DNA of 30,269 nt. Source: DATBFX01 sp036558305 (GTDB taxonomy: Bacteria > Chloroflexota > Chloroflexia > Thermomicrobiales > UBA6265). The notes under the pieces are model-generated. The model was not told where the DNA came from. It saw only the letters and a program-made list of their open reading frames with translations, and searched no databases. Below are positions 6,969-14,784 of this stretch, in pieces (the first letter of the stretch is position 1; each line of letters starts with the position of its first letter). Position numbers and translations under genes: made by a program. Where the stretch lies: the NCBI GenBank assembly GCA_036558305.1, contig DATBFX010000528.1, positions 1 through 30,269 of the forward strand. Direction: 5' to 3'.

Positions 6969-8996
6969 CTACTGGACCGTCAGCGTGCCGACCATGCCGG
7001 CCTCCTTGTGGCCGGGGATGGCGCAGTAGTACTGGTAGGTGCCGGCCGGCGCGTTGATGGTGACGGTCGTCGTGGCGCCCGGTTGGACATCGCCGGAATT
7101 GACCTTGAGGGCGTCGATGTCGAAGGTGTGGACGGAGGCGCCCTTGTTGACGAGGGTGACGGTGACCGGGGTGTTGGCCGGGATGGTGAGCGAGGGCGGG
7201 TCGAACTTGATGTCCTCCAGGTTGACCGTCGGTGCCGGCGCCTGACCGCCGCTGGCCGGCGGCGGGTTCTGCGCCTGACCGGAGGGAGCGCCACCACCGC
7301 CCGCCACGACGTGCATGGTCCCGTGCATCCCAGCCGCCTCGTGGCCCGGCACGCCACAGAAGTAGTAGTAGTCGCCCGCCGGGGCGTTGACGGTCACGGT
7401 CTTGGTTTCGCCGGGATTGACGTCGACGCTGATGCCGAGGTTCTTGACATTCGGATTGTTGTGGTCGGTGACCGAGAAGTTGTGCATCGACGCGCCGGTG
7501 TTCTTGAGCGTGATGGTGACGTCGGTGTCGGCCGGGATCGTCAGTTCGTTCGGCGAAAACTTGATGTCCTCCAGGTCGATTTCGAACGTGGTCTGCTGGG
7601 CGGGCGGTTGCGCGCCCTGGGCCGGCGGTGGGGTCGGTTGCGCCGCGGCCTGGGCGGCGGCGGTCGCGGACGCCGCCGCGGCGGTGGCCGACGCCTGGGC
7701 CGTCCCGGCGGCATCGGCCGCCTGGGCGGTGCCGGCGGCGGCGATCGCGCTGGCGACGGCCGTCTCGTTGGCGGCCGGCGAGGCGACGTTGGCAGGCAGG
7801 ACTTCGCCGGTGATCGGGGGGCAACCACCGTCGGGGGTGAGACTCTGGAGGTAGCCGACGATCTCGGTGATCTGGCTCTCGCTGAGCGTGCTCTTCTTGA
7901 TCACCGAGGCCATGTAGTTGCCCGGTTTGATCGAAGCCGGATCGCGCAACCACTTGGCGAGGTTCTCCGGCGTGTTCTCCATGATGCCGCCGGCGATCGT
8001 CGTCCGGCAGCCGAAGAGCGTGAGGTTGGGACCAGCGGTCTGGGATGTCCCGAGTTGGTCTCCCTTCGGCTGCGTCTCGTCGAGACCGATCGGACCGACG
8101 TTCATGTTGGCGACGCCGTTGATGCGGTGGCAGGCGATGCAGGCGCCCATCGCGGCCGGCGCCTTCGTCACGTCTCCCGTGCCGGCGACCTCGGCCGAGC
8201 GTTGGGTCGGGCCGGCTTTCCAGGCCGCGATCCAGGCATCGAAATCGCTCTGCGGTTGGATGATGACCTTGAACTTCATGTTGGTGTGGGAGTCGCCGCA
8301 GAACTCGGCGCACTGACCCCAGTAGAAACCGTTCTGCTCGGCGGTAAAGGCGAGCTTGTTGACGTGACCGGGAATGAGGTCCGTCTTGCCGATGAGTTGG
8401 GCAACCCAGAACGAGTGGATCACGTTGTCGGTGTAGAGTTCGACGACGACCTTTTTGCCCTGGGGCACGTGGATCTCGTTGGCGGTGATGACGCCGTCGG
8501 TGTCGGTCGGTTGCTTGTAGTGGACTTCCCACCACCACTGCTTGCCGTAGACCTCGATCACGACGTCGTCGGGTTCGATCTTGGTGGCGTCGGCCTCGGC
8601 GTACATCGTGCGGACGGTCGGGATGAAGATCACCAGCAAGACGATCGCCGGCAGGATCGTCCAGGCGATCTCCAGCGTCTTGTTGCCGTGGACCTGCTCG
8701 GGTCGTTCGTCGTCCTCACGGCGGCGGCGATAGCGGAGGGCGGTGTAGGCGATCCCGGCCTGGACGCCGACGAAGACGACGAGCGCCATCCAGAAGATCA
8801 GTTTGTAGATCCCCTGGATGTCGCGGGCATCCGGCGTGCGGGGGGTGATGTGGGTGTACGGACTGTCCGCGCTGACCGCGTGCGGCAGGAGTGCCGCGGC
8901 GGCCATCAGGACCAGCGCCAGGATGGTCCCGAGTCGGAGCAGGGTTTTCCGCCGCTCCCTACCGGCCGCACCAGCCGTTCGAGCTCGCCGCTTCAT
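6969..8996 (-). CDS. ctaC: Cytochrome c oxidase subunit II fused to cytochrome c and two blue-copper domains
   Basis: A 675-residue protein. The ATG at 8996 was chosen for the GGGAGGAACG ribosome site; the frame stays open to 9080. Domains in order: a signal peptide ending near AVSA (about residue 43); two membrane helices (about 63-87 and 108-130); a CuA domain with ligands H194, C229, E231, C233, H237 and M240 (CAEFCGDSHTNM); a haem c domain with CIACH at 286-290; an Ala/Gln/Pro linker (about 405-470); then two cupredoxin domains. Each cupredoxin has a full type 1 copper set: H505, C547, H552, M557 and H623, C658, H663, M668. CuA plus haem c is the known caa3 layout. The added tandem blue-copper modules are unusual and could take electrons from, or replace, a soluble donor. 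First gene of the oxidase operon. Confidence 0.96.
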   Translation of the reverse strand: MKRRARTAGAAGRERRKTLLRLGTILALVLMAAAALLPHAVSADSPYTHITPRTPDARDIQGIYKLIFWMALVVFVGVQAGIAYTALRYRRRREDDERPEQVHGNKTLEIAWTILPAIVLLVIFIPTVRTMYAEADATKIEPDDVVIEVYGKQWWWEVHYKQPTDTDGVITANEIHVPQGKKVVVELYTDNVIHSFWVAQLIGKTDLIPGHVNKLAFTAEQNGFYWGQCAEFCGDSHTNMKFKVIIQPQSDFDAWIAAWKAGPTQRSAEVAGTGDVTKAPAAMGACIACHRINGVANMNVGPIGLDETQPKGDQLGTSQTAGPNLTLFGCRTTIAGGIMENTPENLAKWLRDPASIKPGNYMASVIKKSTLSESQITEIVGYLQSLTPDGGCPPITGEVLPANVASPAANETAVASAIAAAGTAQAADAAGTAQASATAAAASATAAAQAAAQPTPPPAQGAQPPAQQTTFEIDLEDIKFSPNELTIPADTDVTITLKNTGASMHNFSVTDHNNPNVKNLGISVDVNPGETKTVTVNAPAGDYYYFCGVPGHEAAGMHGTMHVVAGGGGAPSGQAQNPPPASGGQAPAPTVNLEDIKFDPPSLTIPANTPVTVTLVNKGASVHTFDIDALKVNSGDVQPGATTTVTINAPAGTYQYYCAIPGHKEAGMVGTLTVQ

Positions 8997-9543
8997 CGTT
9001 CCTCCCGCCACCGCCTCGTCGAGTCCGCGCCACCACTCCGATTCGCCATCCGGCGGTCGGATCGACCGCCGCCCGTTCACCCATCGTCGCGGCTTTACCG
9101 AGGCGCACGACGGGCGTGCGCCGTACCGTGGCAGGCCCCTGCCGCATTTCCTATGCCGAACGATAGTGACCGGTGTGGATACGCATCGACGTCGCTGCCA
9201 CGACGATCACCAACCGCACTCGGGGATCGCCGTGCCCATGTCGCCACAATTTACGCCGAAACGACGTGCCGCGGTCAAGACCCCCGCCGAGGTGTCTGGC
9301 ACGACGGCACGACCGCGCCTGTCCGACCACGGGGCGTGCGGGGCCGAAGAGTGCCGCCCTCGTCGGCTTCCGCACGTACGGTGAAAACCCGAACGGCGGG
9401 GCACGAACCCTTCCCGCCGCAATGACCACGGCCGTCTCCGAACGCCCCCGAGTGTTACAATTCCGTCTACGCGGGATCGGGAAATGCAGACAACGAACCG
9501 GCCGCGGCGGCCAACAACGCCGCCGGGCGCGAAGGAGTTTCCC
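8997..9543. other. Long intergenic region upstream of ctaC and of a small membrane protein
   Basis: About 547 bases lie between two divergently oriented genes. It should contain the promoter of the oxidase operon, but I cannot point to a convincing -35/-10 pair on the minus strand. On the plus strand TACAAT at 9456-9461 is a possible -10, without a good -35. The open frames crossing this region show no recognisable protein. No tRNA, hairpin terminator or repeat was seen. Confidence 0.5.
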
Positions 9544-9786
9544 GTGACTCCAAGCCAATCCACCGCACCGGTCACACGCATCGCCGCCCTCGCGCTGATG
9601 GGCATCGGCGCCGTCGTCATGGTCGGCGCCGTCTTCGCCGATCCGCTCGGTCTCAGCGGCGGCGGCAAGGGGTTCGGCTGGAAGCAGTTGATCGCGGCGA
9701 TCGCCGGTCTCGTCGTCCTCCTGATCGGGCTCGCCTGGCTCCTCCGGCCGCCGGCCGGGAGCGAGTACGAGGACTCGGAGGATTGA
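9544..9786 (+). CDS. Small two-helix membrane protein, unknown function
   Basis: An 80-residue protein. The GTG at 9544 was chosen because AAGGAG ends eight bases upstream; an upstream ATG at 9484 lacks such a site. Two hydrophobic segments (about residues 12-32 and 48-68) flank a Gly/Lys-rich loop (LSGGGKGFGWKQ). The tail is acidic (EYEDSED). No family is recognised. It is followed ten bases later by the putative metallopeptidase gene. Confidence 0.6.
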   Translation: MTPSQSTAPVTRIAALALMGIGAVVMVGAVFADPLGLSGGGKGFGWKQLIAAIAGLVVLLIGLAWLLRPPAGSEYEDSED

Positions 9787-9796
9787 TCGAGCGGAT

Positions 9797-10498
9797 GTGC
9801 TCGGGACGACCGGTCGCGGCGTTCACTTCGGTCTCGTCCGAAACCGCGCTCGCGTAAGTGAGCGGCGTCCGCTGGGCATCCCCGTCAGCCGCGCGATCCT
9901 GCTGCCACCCGGGCCGCTCGGGGTGGAGCTACAACCCGCGCTTGAGGCGATCGATCGCGTCCACGGCGCGGGACCGCTCCCTCGACTCGCGGTGATGCCG
10001 GACCCAACGCTTGGCGCGGACGCTTCCTATGAGGTCATTCGGGCGACGGGCGAGCCCTACCAGTTTGCGGTCAATCCAGACGGGCAGCAGCTTGCCTTGA
10101 GTCTGGTCCACGAGATCGGGCACTTTCTGGTCCACGCTGGCCTCGGATTCACGCGTTCCCTTGTCGATCCCGAGGATCTGTTGTTCGAGGCGTGGCGCAA
10201 CGCCATCAAACGGAGCGAACGGTTCGCGACGCTCACGACCATCGCGAATCTGACCTCGAATTCGGACCTCTCCGCGCGGTTGCGTTACGAGTTGCGCTAT
10301 GCTGAACTGTGGGCGCGGAGCTACGCTCAATACATTGCCCTTCGGAGCGGCGACGAGAAGCTCCGCATGCAGGTGGCACAGCGACGGCTCGGCACCGTTG
10401 GCGGGATACCGATTCCCATCCAGTGGGGCGAATCGGACTTCGCGGCGATTGCCAATACCATCGATGATCTGCTGCGAGGTTTGGGATGGACGGAGTGA
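9797..10498 (+). CDS. Putative zinc metallopeptidase (HEXXH protein)
   Basis: A 233-residue protein read from a GTG at 9797; the ribosome site is weak, so the true start may be further in, for example at the GTG in LGVEL. The core LALSLVHEIGHFLVH contains HEIGH (H105, E106, H109), the zinc-binding and catalytic motif of gluzincin/ImmA-like peptidases, with H113 nearby. The following region is helical (FEAWRNAIKRSERFATL) and ELWARSYAQYIALRSG may supply a third ligand (Glu). This layout, a small soluble HEXXH protein with a downstream Glu-rich helix, resembles peptidase-like domains of mobile or toxin systems, but I recognise no named family. Its last four codons overlap the start of the next gene, so the two are probably translationally coupled. 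Confidence 0.62.
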   Translation: MLGTTGRGVHFGLVRNRARVSERRPLGIPVSRAILLPPGPLGVELQPALEAIDRVHGAGPLPRLAVMPDPTLGADASYEVIRATGEPYQFAVNPDGQQLALSLVHEIGHFLVHAGLGFTRSLVDPEDLLFEAWRNAIKRSERFATLTTIANLTSNSDLSARLRYELRYAELWARSYAQYIALRSGDEKLRMQVAQRRLGTVGGIPIPIQWGESDFAAIANTIDDLLRGLGWTE

Positions 10499-10821
10499 TC
10501 GATCGCCAGGCGCGAGTGCAACGACTGATCGAGGACTTCGGCTTCGACGAAAAAGAAGCGAAGTTCGCGGTCGCTCTTGCGGACGGCGACACCACCGGCT
10601 GCGTCCGCGCGATCTCGTTCCCTCTGCCCGAGGACGAAGCGAAGCGGCGAGCAGCGTTGCTGGTCGAGCAACACGGGTTCACCCCGGACGAGGCGGCCAG
10701 ATACGTTGCCGGCGACCGGACCGCGATCGAGGCGGTTGCCGCCCGCCGCCGTGTGGCCGAAACGGGTGAACCCGCGACTGTCGATTCCTCCGCACGCGCC
10801 TCCACAATGAGCGCCGGCTAG
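10486..10821 (+). CDS. Small helical protein with two UBA-like repeats, coupled to the HEXXH protein
   Basis: A 111-residue protein whose ATG at 10486 lies inside the end of the metallopeptidase gene, with a 13-base overlap. It contains an internal duplication: LIEDFGFDEKEAKFAVALADGD (about residues 14-35) matches LVEQHGFTPDEAARYVAGD (about 59-77). The pattern GF-x-x-x-EA-x-x-x-VA-x-GD is that of short UBA/TS-N-like three-helix units. The C-terminus is Ala/Ser/Thr-rich and probably disordered. It may bind and regulate the HEXXH protein, since their genes overlap. This is inferred from gene order only. Confidence 0.6.
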   Translation: MDGVIDRQARVQRLIEDFGFDEKEAKFAVALADGDTTGCVRAISFPLPEDEAKRRAALLVEQHGFTPDEAARYVAGDRTAIEAVAARRRVAETGEPATVDSSARASTMSAG

Positions 10822-10980
10822 CGAGTCATCGCTGGATTACCGAATGACGTTTGCGAGCGGTTGCCCGGCTCCGTGGCTCTTGCCGACCCTTGCCCGCGTC
10901 GCGCATCCTTTCCGTCTTGGGACATCCGCGCGGTGGACCTACCGCATAGCCATAAAATCGCCGAAGAAGGAACGACGGGT

Positions 10981-13227
10981 ATGAGCGACAAGTCGAGCGG
11001 ACCGGGCGGGGACGGCATCGTCGCGCAGGAGGCGCAGGTAGCGCGCTCGGCGATCGCGACGGCGTTGACGGAGATCGGCGTCGCGCCGCCGGCGCGGGGG
11101 ATCGATCTGCGTCCGGTGCCCTTTGCCGGAACCTGGGGGGTCGCCACATCCGTCTGCCACGCGATTGCGGGAGATCTGGTGGTCACCGAACTCGAGGCGT
11201 CGGGGGCGCTGGCAGGGCTGTCCAAAAAGGAAGCCAAGCAAAAGGCGAGCGAAGCGACGCGGACACGGGCGCAGGAACTGGCCGAGTCAATTGCCACGCG
11301 CGTCCGCCAGAGCAACGGTTTCGCCCAGGTCGAGGCCGCCAATGGGTTCGTCAACATCTACTTCGATGCCAACGTTGTCGCCTCCCACCTGATCGGTGAA
11401 GTGCTGCGGCTCGGGCCGGAGTACGGGAAGGGAGCACCGAAGACCGAGCGGGTGATGGTCGAGCACTCGCAGCCGAACACCCACAAGGTCTTCCACGTCG
11501 GGCACCTGCGCAACTCCTGCCTCGGCATCGCCGTCAGCAACGTCTTGAGCGCGGCCGGCTACCCGGTGATGCAGGCCACCTACCCCGGCGACATCGGGAT
11601 GCACGTGATCAAGTGCCTGTGGTGCTACGAGCGCTTCCACAAGGGGCAGGAACCGGCCGATCCGCTGCTCCGCGGTCGCTGGCTGGCGCGGGTCTATGCC
11701 GAGTCGGACGCGCGGTTGGAATACCGCAAGGAAGTCGTCGCCCTCCTCCACCTGCTGGCGCAGGAGGATCAGGTCTTCGTCGCCGCGATCGATCGCCTCC
11801 TCAAGTATCTCTGGCGCAAAAACACCCACGGCGAGGACATCGCCTACCTCCTCGGTCGCTTCACCCACGCCCAGGAGATCAACGACGAACTGCTGCGCGA
11901 GGAGGACGTGATCGTCAAGTTCTGGCCGATCGTCGGCGACCAACTGCGGGACGAGGTCGTCAACCAGAAACCGTACGTCCCCGTCGAAGGCGTCCCCGAA
12001 CCGACGACGACCCCGGAGGAGCGGCTGGCCCGCTGGCAGGACCTCGACCAGCACATCGATTGGTGGCTGGAGGTGCCGCGCTGGCGCGAGGAGGTCCGGG
12101 AGACCTTCCAGCGATGGGAACGGCAGGAACCGGAGTTCGTCCGTCTCTGGGAAGAGACGCGGGAGTGGAGTCTGGCCGACTTTCGGCGGATCTTCGCCGA
12201 ACTCGGCGCCCACTTCGACGTCTGGTTCTACGAGAGCGAAGTCGAGCAATCCGGCAAGGAGGTCGTCCAGGAACTCCTCGACAAGGGGATCGCCGAGATC
12301 AGCGACGGTCTACCGGTCGTCAAGATCGACGAGAAGTTGGGTTTGGAGAAAGAGACGTACCGGACGATGCCCGTCCTCCGCTCCGACGGCACCTCGCTCT
12401 ACGCGACCAAGGACCTCTCACTGACGAAGCGGAAATTCGAAGAGTACGGAGTCGACCGCGCGGTCTGGGTCGTCGACGTCCGGCAGTCGCTCTATTTCCA
12501 GCAAGTGTTCAAGGTGCTGGAACTGCTGGGATTCGAACAAGCAAAGAAGGCCCATCACCTCGGCTACGAGATCGTCGCCTTGCCCGAGGGCGTCATCTCC
12601 TCCCGCAAGGGAAACGTCCCCGTCTACGACGACATCCGCGACCTGGTCCTGGCGCGGGCAAAAGAGATCATCGACGAGAAGAACCCGGACCTCCCGCCGG
12701 AGACCAAGGAGCGGGTGGCGCGGCAGGTCGGCATCGGCTCGCTCAAGTACGCGATGCTGGCGCGCGACAACAACAAGGTCGTCGTCTTCGACCTCGAAGA
12801 AGCCCTCTCGTTCGACGGCCACGCCGCCCCCTACATCCAGTACGCCCACGCGCGGGCGTGCCGGATTCTGGAGAACGCAGGTTCGGGGTTCGGGGTTCGG
12901 GGTTCGGAGAACGAACGCCTCGAACCCCGAACCCCGAACCCCGAACTCGACTTCGGCGAGCTGAAGCCGGAGGAGTTGGGGCTGTTGCAGCAGATCGCGG
13001 CGTTGCCGGAGGAGATCCAGCGAGCGGCAGAGCAATACCGGCCGCTGTTGATCGCCAACTACGCCTTCGAGCTCGCCAAACGCTTCAACGACTTCTACCA
13101 CGCCTGTCCGGTGATCCAGTCGCCCGAACCGGTGCGGACCGCCCGCCTCGCCCTGGTCGATGCGACCCGCGTGGCCCTCGCCAACAGCCTGGCCCTGCTC
13201 GGGATCGAGGCACCGGAGGAGATGTAA
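10981..13227 (+). CDS. argS: Arginyl-tRNA synthetase with an enlarged catalytic insertion and a repeat-encoded loop
   Basis: A 748-residue class I synthetase. The ATG at 10981 is preceded by GAAGGAACG; the frame is open upstream without a plausible start. The N-terminal Arg-S domain is followed by HVGH (residues 172-175, the HIGH signature in NTHKVFHVGHLRNS), and then GDIG. ISSRKG near 539-544 stands for KMSKS. The anticodon-binding domain with YIQYAHARACRIL and NYAFELAKRFNDFYHACPV closes the protein. It charges tRNA-Arg. It is much longer than the usual 550-600 residues, for two reasons: the segment between GDIG (about 203) and LGAHFDVWFYES (about 410) is roughly 110 residues longer than in E. 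coli ArgS, and residues 634-656 are encoded by an in-frame hairpin repeat. Its synthetase identity is certain. Confidence 0.95.
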   Translation: MSDKSSGPGGDGIVAQEAQVARSAIATALTEIGVAPPARGIDLRPVPFAGTWGVATSVCHAIAGDLVVTELEASGALAGLSKKEAKQKASEATRTRAQELAESIATRVRQSNGFAQVEAANGFVNIYFDANVVASHLIGEVLRLGPEYGKGAPKTERVMVEHSQPNTHKVFHVGHLRNSCLGIAVSNVLSAAGYPVMQATYPGDIGMHVIKCLWCYERFHKGQEPADPLLRGRWLARVYAESDARLEYRKEVVALLHLLAQEDQVFVAAIDRLLKYLWRKNTHGEDIAYLLGRFTHAQEINDELLREEDVIVKFWPIVGDQLRDEVVNQKPYVPVEGVPEPTTTPEERLARWQDLDQHIDWWLEVPRWREEVRETFQRWERQEPEFVRLWEETREWSLADFRRIFAELGAHFDVWFYESEVEQSGKEVVQELLDKGIAEISDGLPVVKIDEKLGLEKETYRTMPVLRSDGTSLYATKDLSLTKRKFEEYGVDRAVWVVDVRQSLYFQQVFKVLELLGFEQAKKAHHLGYEIVALPEGVISSRKGNVPVYDDIRDLVLARAKEIIDEKNPDLPPETKERVARQVGIGSLKYAMLARDNNKVVVFDLEEALSFDGHAAPYIQYAHARACRILENAGSGFGVRGSENERLEPRTPNPELDFGELKPEELGLLQQIAALPEEIQRAAEQYRPLLIANYAFELAKRFNDFYHACPVIQSPEPVRTARLALVDATRVALANSLALLGIEAPEEM
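12880..12948. repeat. In-frame GGTTCGG heptamer hairpin inside argS
   Basis: Four perfect GGTTCGG units (12880-12907) form the left arm. The right arm 12921-12946 is the exact reverse complement of 12881-12906, a 26-bp perfect stem with a 14-base loop. In the argS frame it contributes 23 residues (634-656, starting GSGFGVRG and ending NPEL), between the ACRILENA helix and the DFGELKPEE segment. This is a length-variable loop in ArgS proteins. The unit matches the ctaF-ctaG hairpin at 3573-3625. Confidence 0.95.
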
Positions 13228-13286
13228 ACCTGGGAGGCGATAGAATCGCCGTTGGTGCGATCGGTTGCGATGGGAAGGACACGCCG

Positions 13287-13667
13287 ATGGTGAGTTCCCG
13301 ATCACGTGCGACGCCCAGTGATCGCTCTCCGGAGCGTCCATCTGGGCAATTGATGACGATCGACGAAGCGATTGCCCGCTTTCAAGGGGAATGGGTGCTG
13401 ATGAAAGTGACCGCGGTGGACGAGCACCACTGGCCGTCCCAAGGCTACGTGATCGTTCACTCCTCCGAGGAGCAAGACCTTGTCGAGGCGATCAAGCGAG
13501 AACGACGCGAACACGATTTGCCGTCGGACACGCCTCGACTGCCGTATTACTCATTTCGCGCCTACCCACAGGTCACCACGGGACCCTCGTTCGACACGGC
13601 GTTAAGGCAGTTCGCCGCCGATCTTGAGGTGGGCAGGGCGCGTTACCATGCCCGATCAAAGCGATGA
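13287..13667 (+). CDS. DUF5678-like small protein, upstream partner of a retropepsin-like protein
   Basis: A 126-residue protein. The ATG at 13287 follows GGGAAGGACACGCCG. The core, FQGEWVLMKVTAVDEHHW followed by GYVIVHSSEEQDLVEAIKRERRE, fits the short DUF5678 pattern of a Trp-Val strand, a strand with a His or Gly and then a helix. Such genes commonly precede a retroviral-protease-like gene in several bacterial phyla. This is recalled, not searched. The second half (LPYYSFRAYPQ) is unassigned. Its 3' end overlaps the next gene by 20 bases, so the two are probably translated together. A small hairpin (13236-13250) lies upstream. Function unknown. Confidence 0.6.
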   Translation: MVSSRSRATPSDRSPERPSGQLMTIDEAIARFQGEWVLMKVTAVDEHHWPSQGYVIVHSSEEQDLVEAIKRERREHDLPSDTPRLPYYSFRAYPQVTTGPSFDTALRQFAADLEVGRARYHARSKR

Positions 13668-14055
13668 GATCGACTGTCATCTGAAGGAGTTTGAAGGGGC
13701 AGGCTGGCTTGTCATCCTCCTTGGAGTCGGTGCGGATCAGATCCTTGCCATGGTGCCGAATCCGCTCGCGTCGAGGTCGGTCATCAGTCCTGCGACCTTT
13801 GCTCGACTGGTCGAGCAGGGCGTGGTGTCCGCAGGCATCCACGACATCCGCACACGCGCTAAGAGTTGCATCCTCCGTCATCTGAGCATCGAGGGACAAC
13901 CGGTGCCGGACTTGGAGGTCAGGATCCGCAAGCACGCCTCGTTCCTCCGTGCGGACGGCTATCTGGGCCAAGACTTCCTTTTCGGCAATTTCACGGATAT
14001 CCACCTCGACATCGACCGGCGATTGCTGAGGCTGAAGCGTCGTCACGACCGGTAG
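13648..14055 (+). CDS. Retropepsin-like protein with apparently lost catalytic Asp
   Basis: A 135-residue protein; the ATG at 13648 lies inside the preceding gene. The C-terminal half, DGYLGQDFLFGNFTDIHLDIDRRLLRL, has the strand-turn pattern of single-domain retropepsin-like proteins, in which a DGxLGxDFL motif is followed by a hydrophobic strand. In that family an ALIDTGA-type motif should lie near residue 37. Here the equivalent is AMVPNPLASRSVIS, so the catalytic Asp is not visible. It may be an inactive, binding-only relative. The family call is a pattern judgement of moderate strength. Confidence 0.52.
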   Translation: MPDQSDEIDCHLKEFEGAGWLVILLGVGADQILAMVPNPLASRSVISPATFARLVEQGVVSAGIHDIRTRAKSCILRHLSIEGQPVPDLEVRIRKHASFLRADGYLGQDFLFGNFTDIHLDIDRRLLRLKRRHDR

Positions 14056-14144
14056 CAGCGCGTGTCAACCGCGATGCGTCGGTGCCCCGCATGCCTTCGT
14101 CGAGTCGTCTGACGAGCATCGATCTTTCAACCGGGAGAAGACCC

Positions 14145-14732
14145 ATGGACGATGCCACGAATCCCAGTATTTGGCAGACCGAACGCATCCGGCTCCGCGC
14201 CATCGAACCGGGCGATTGGGAGGTCTTTTTCCGCTGGAACCAGGACGACGAGATGACACGGGGCATCGACCGGGTCTGGTTCCCGCAATCGCGGGAGGCG
14301 ATGCGCCGCCAGACGGAGGAAGCGTCTTTGCGACGCCCCGTCGACGACGCCTTCCACTGGGTGGTCGAAGATCGCCAAGGGGCGGTTGTGGGATCGATCG
14401 CGACGCACGAATGCAACCGGCGCAACGGCACCTTTTCCTACGGGCTCAATGTCCTGCCGCCGCACCAGCGCCGGCGCTACGCCAGCGATGCGATCGGGGT
14501 GGTGCTGCGCTACTACTTTCAGGAACTCGGCTACCAAAAGGTGACCGTCTCCGTCTACGAGTTCAACGAGGCATCGATCCGGCTCCACATGCGGCTCGGG
14601 TTTCGGGAGGAAGGCCGGTTGCGGCGCGTGGTTTTTACGCGAGGGCAGTACTTCGATAGCCTGGTCTTCGGGTTGACGGCGGAAGAATTCCGCGATCCCG
14701 ATCGCACCGCCTGTTGGCACGGAACTGGCTAG
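14145..14732 (+). CDS. GNAT-family N-acetyltransferase (RimJ/RimL-like)
   Basis: A 195-residue protein. The ATG at 14145 follows GGGAGAAG; the open frame extends upstream but overlaps the previous gene. The start TERIRLRAIEPGDWEVFFRW is the RimJ/RimL-type beginning. GVVLRYYFQELGYQKVTVSVYEFNEASIRLHMRLGFREEGRLRR includes the acetyl-CoA-binding region and the typical NEASIRLHMRLGF segment. Such enzymes acetylate protein N-termini, amino sugars or small molecules; the substrate is not evident. It lies between the retropepsin-like gene and the sunset-domain gene, all on the plus strand. Confidence 0.9.
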   Translation: MDDATNPSIWQTERIRLRAIEPGDWEVFFRWNQDDEMTRGIDRVWFPQSREAMRRQTEEASLRRPVDDAFHWVVEDRQGAVVGSIATHECNRRNGTFSYGLNVLPPHQRRRYASDAIGVVLRYYFQELGYQKVTVSVYEFNEASIRLHMRLGFREEGRLRRVVFTRGQYFDSLVFGLTAEEFRDPDRTACWHGTG

Positions 14733-14784
14733 GCGGAACGGGTTGGGAGAGCGATCGATCCGACCGACGGGAAAGGAGCGATCC

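Noticed and set aside
6954..9425. Long plus-strand open frame (823 codons) opposite ctaC
   Set aside because: Composition (Asp/Gly/Arg/Val repeats) is that of a reverse-complement shadow, while the minus strand has all CuA, haem and copper ligands.
9151..9558. Minus-strand open frame (135 codons) upstream of ctaC
   Set aside because: No ribosome site, no recognisable motif, and composition like other shadow frames in this GC-rich region.
13236..13250. Small hairpin GGCGAT/ATCGCC after argS as terminator
   Set aside because: Only 6 bp with a 3-base loop and no T-run; too weak to call.
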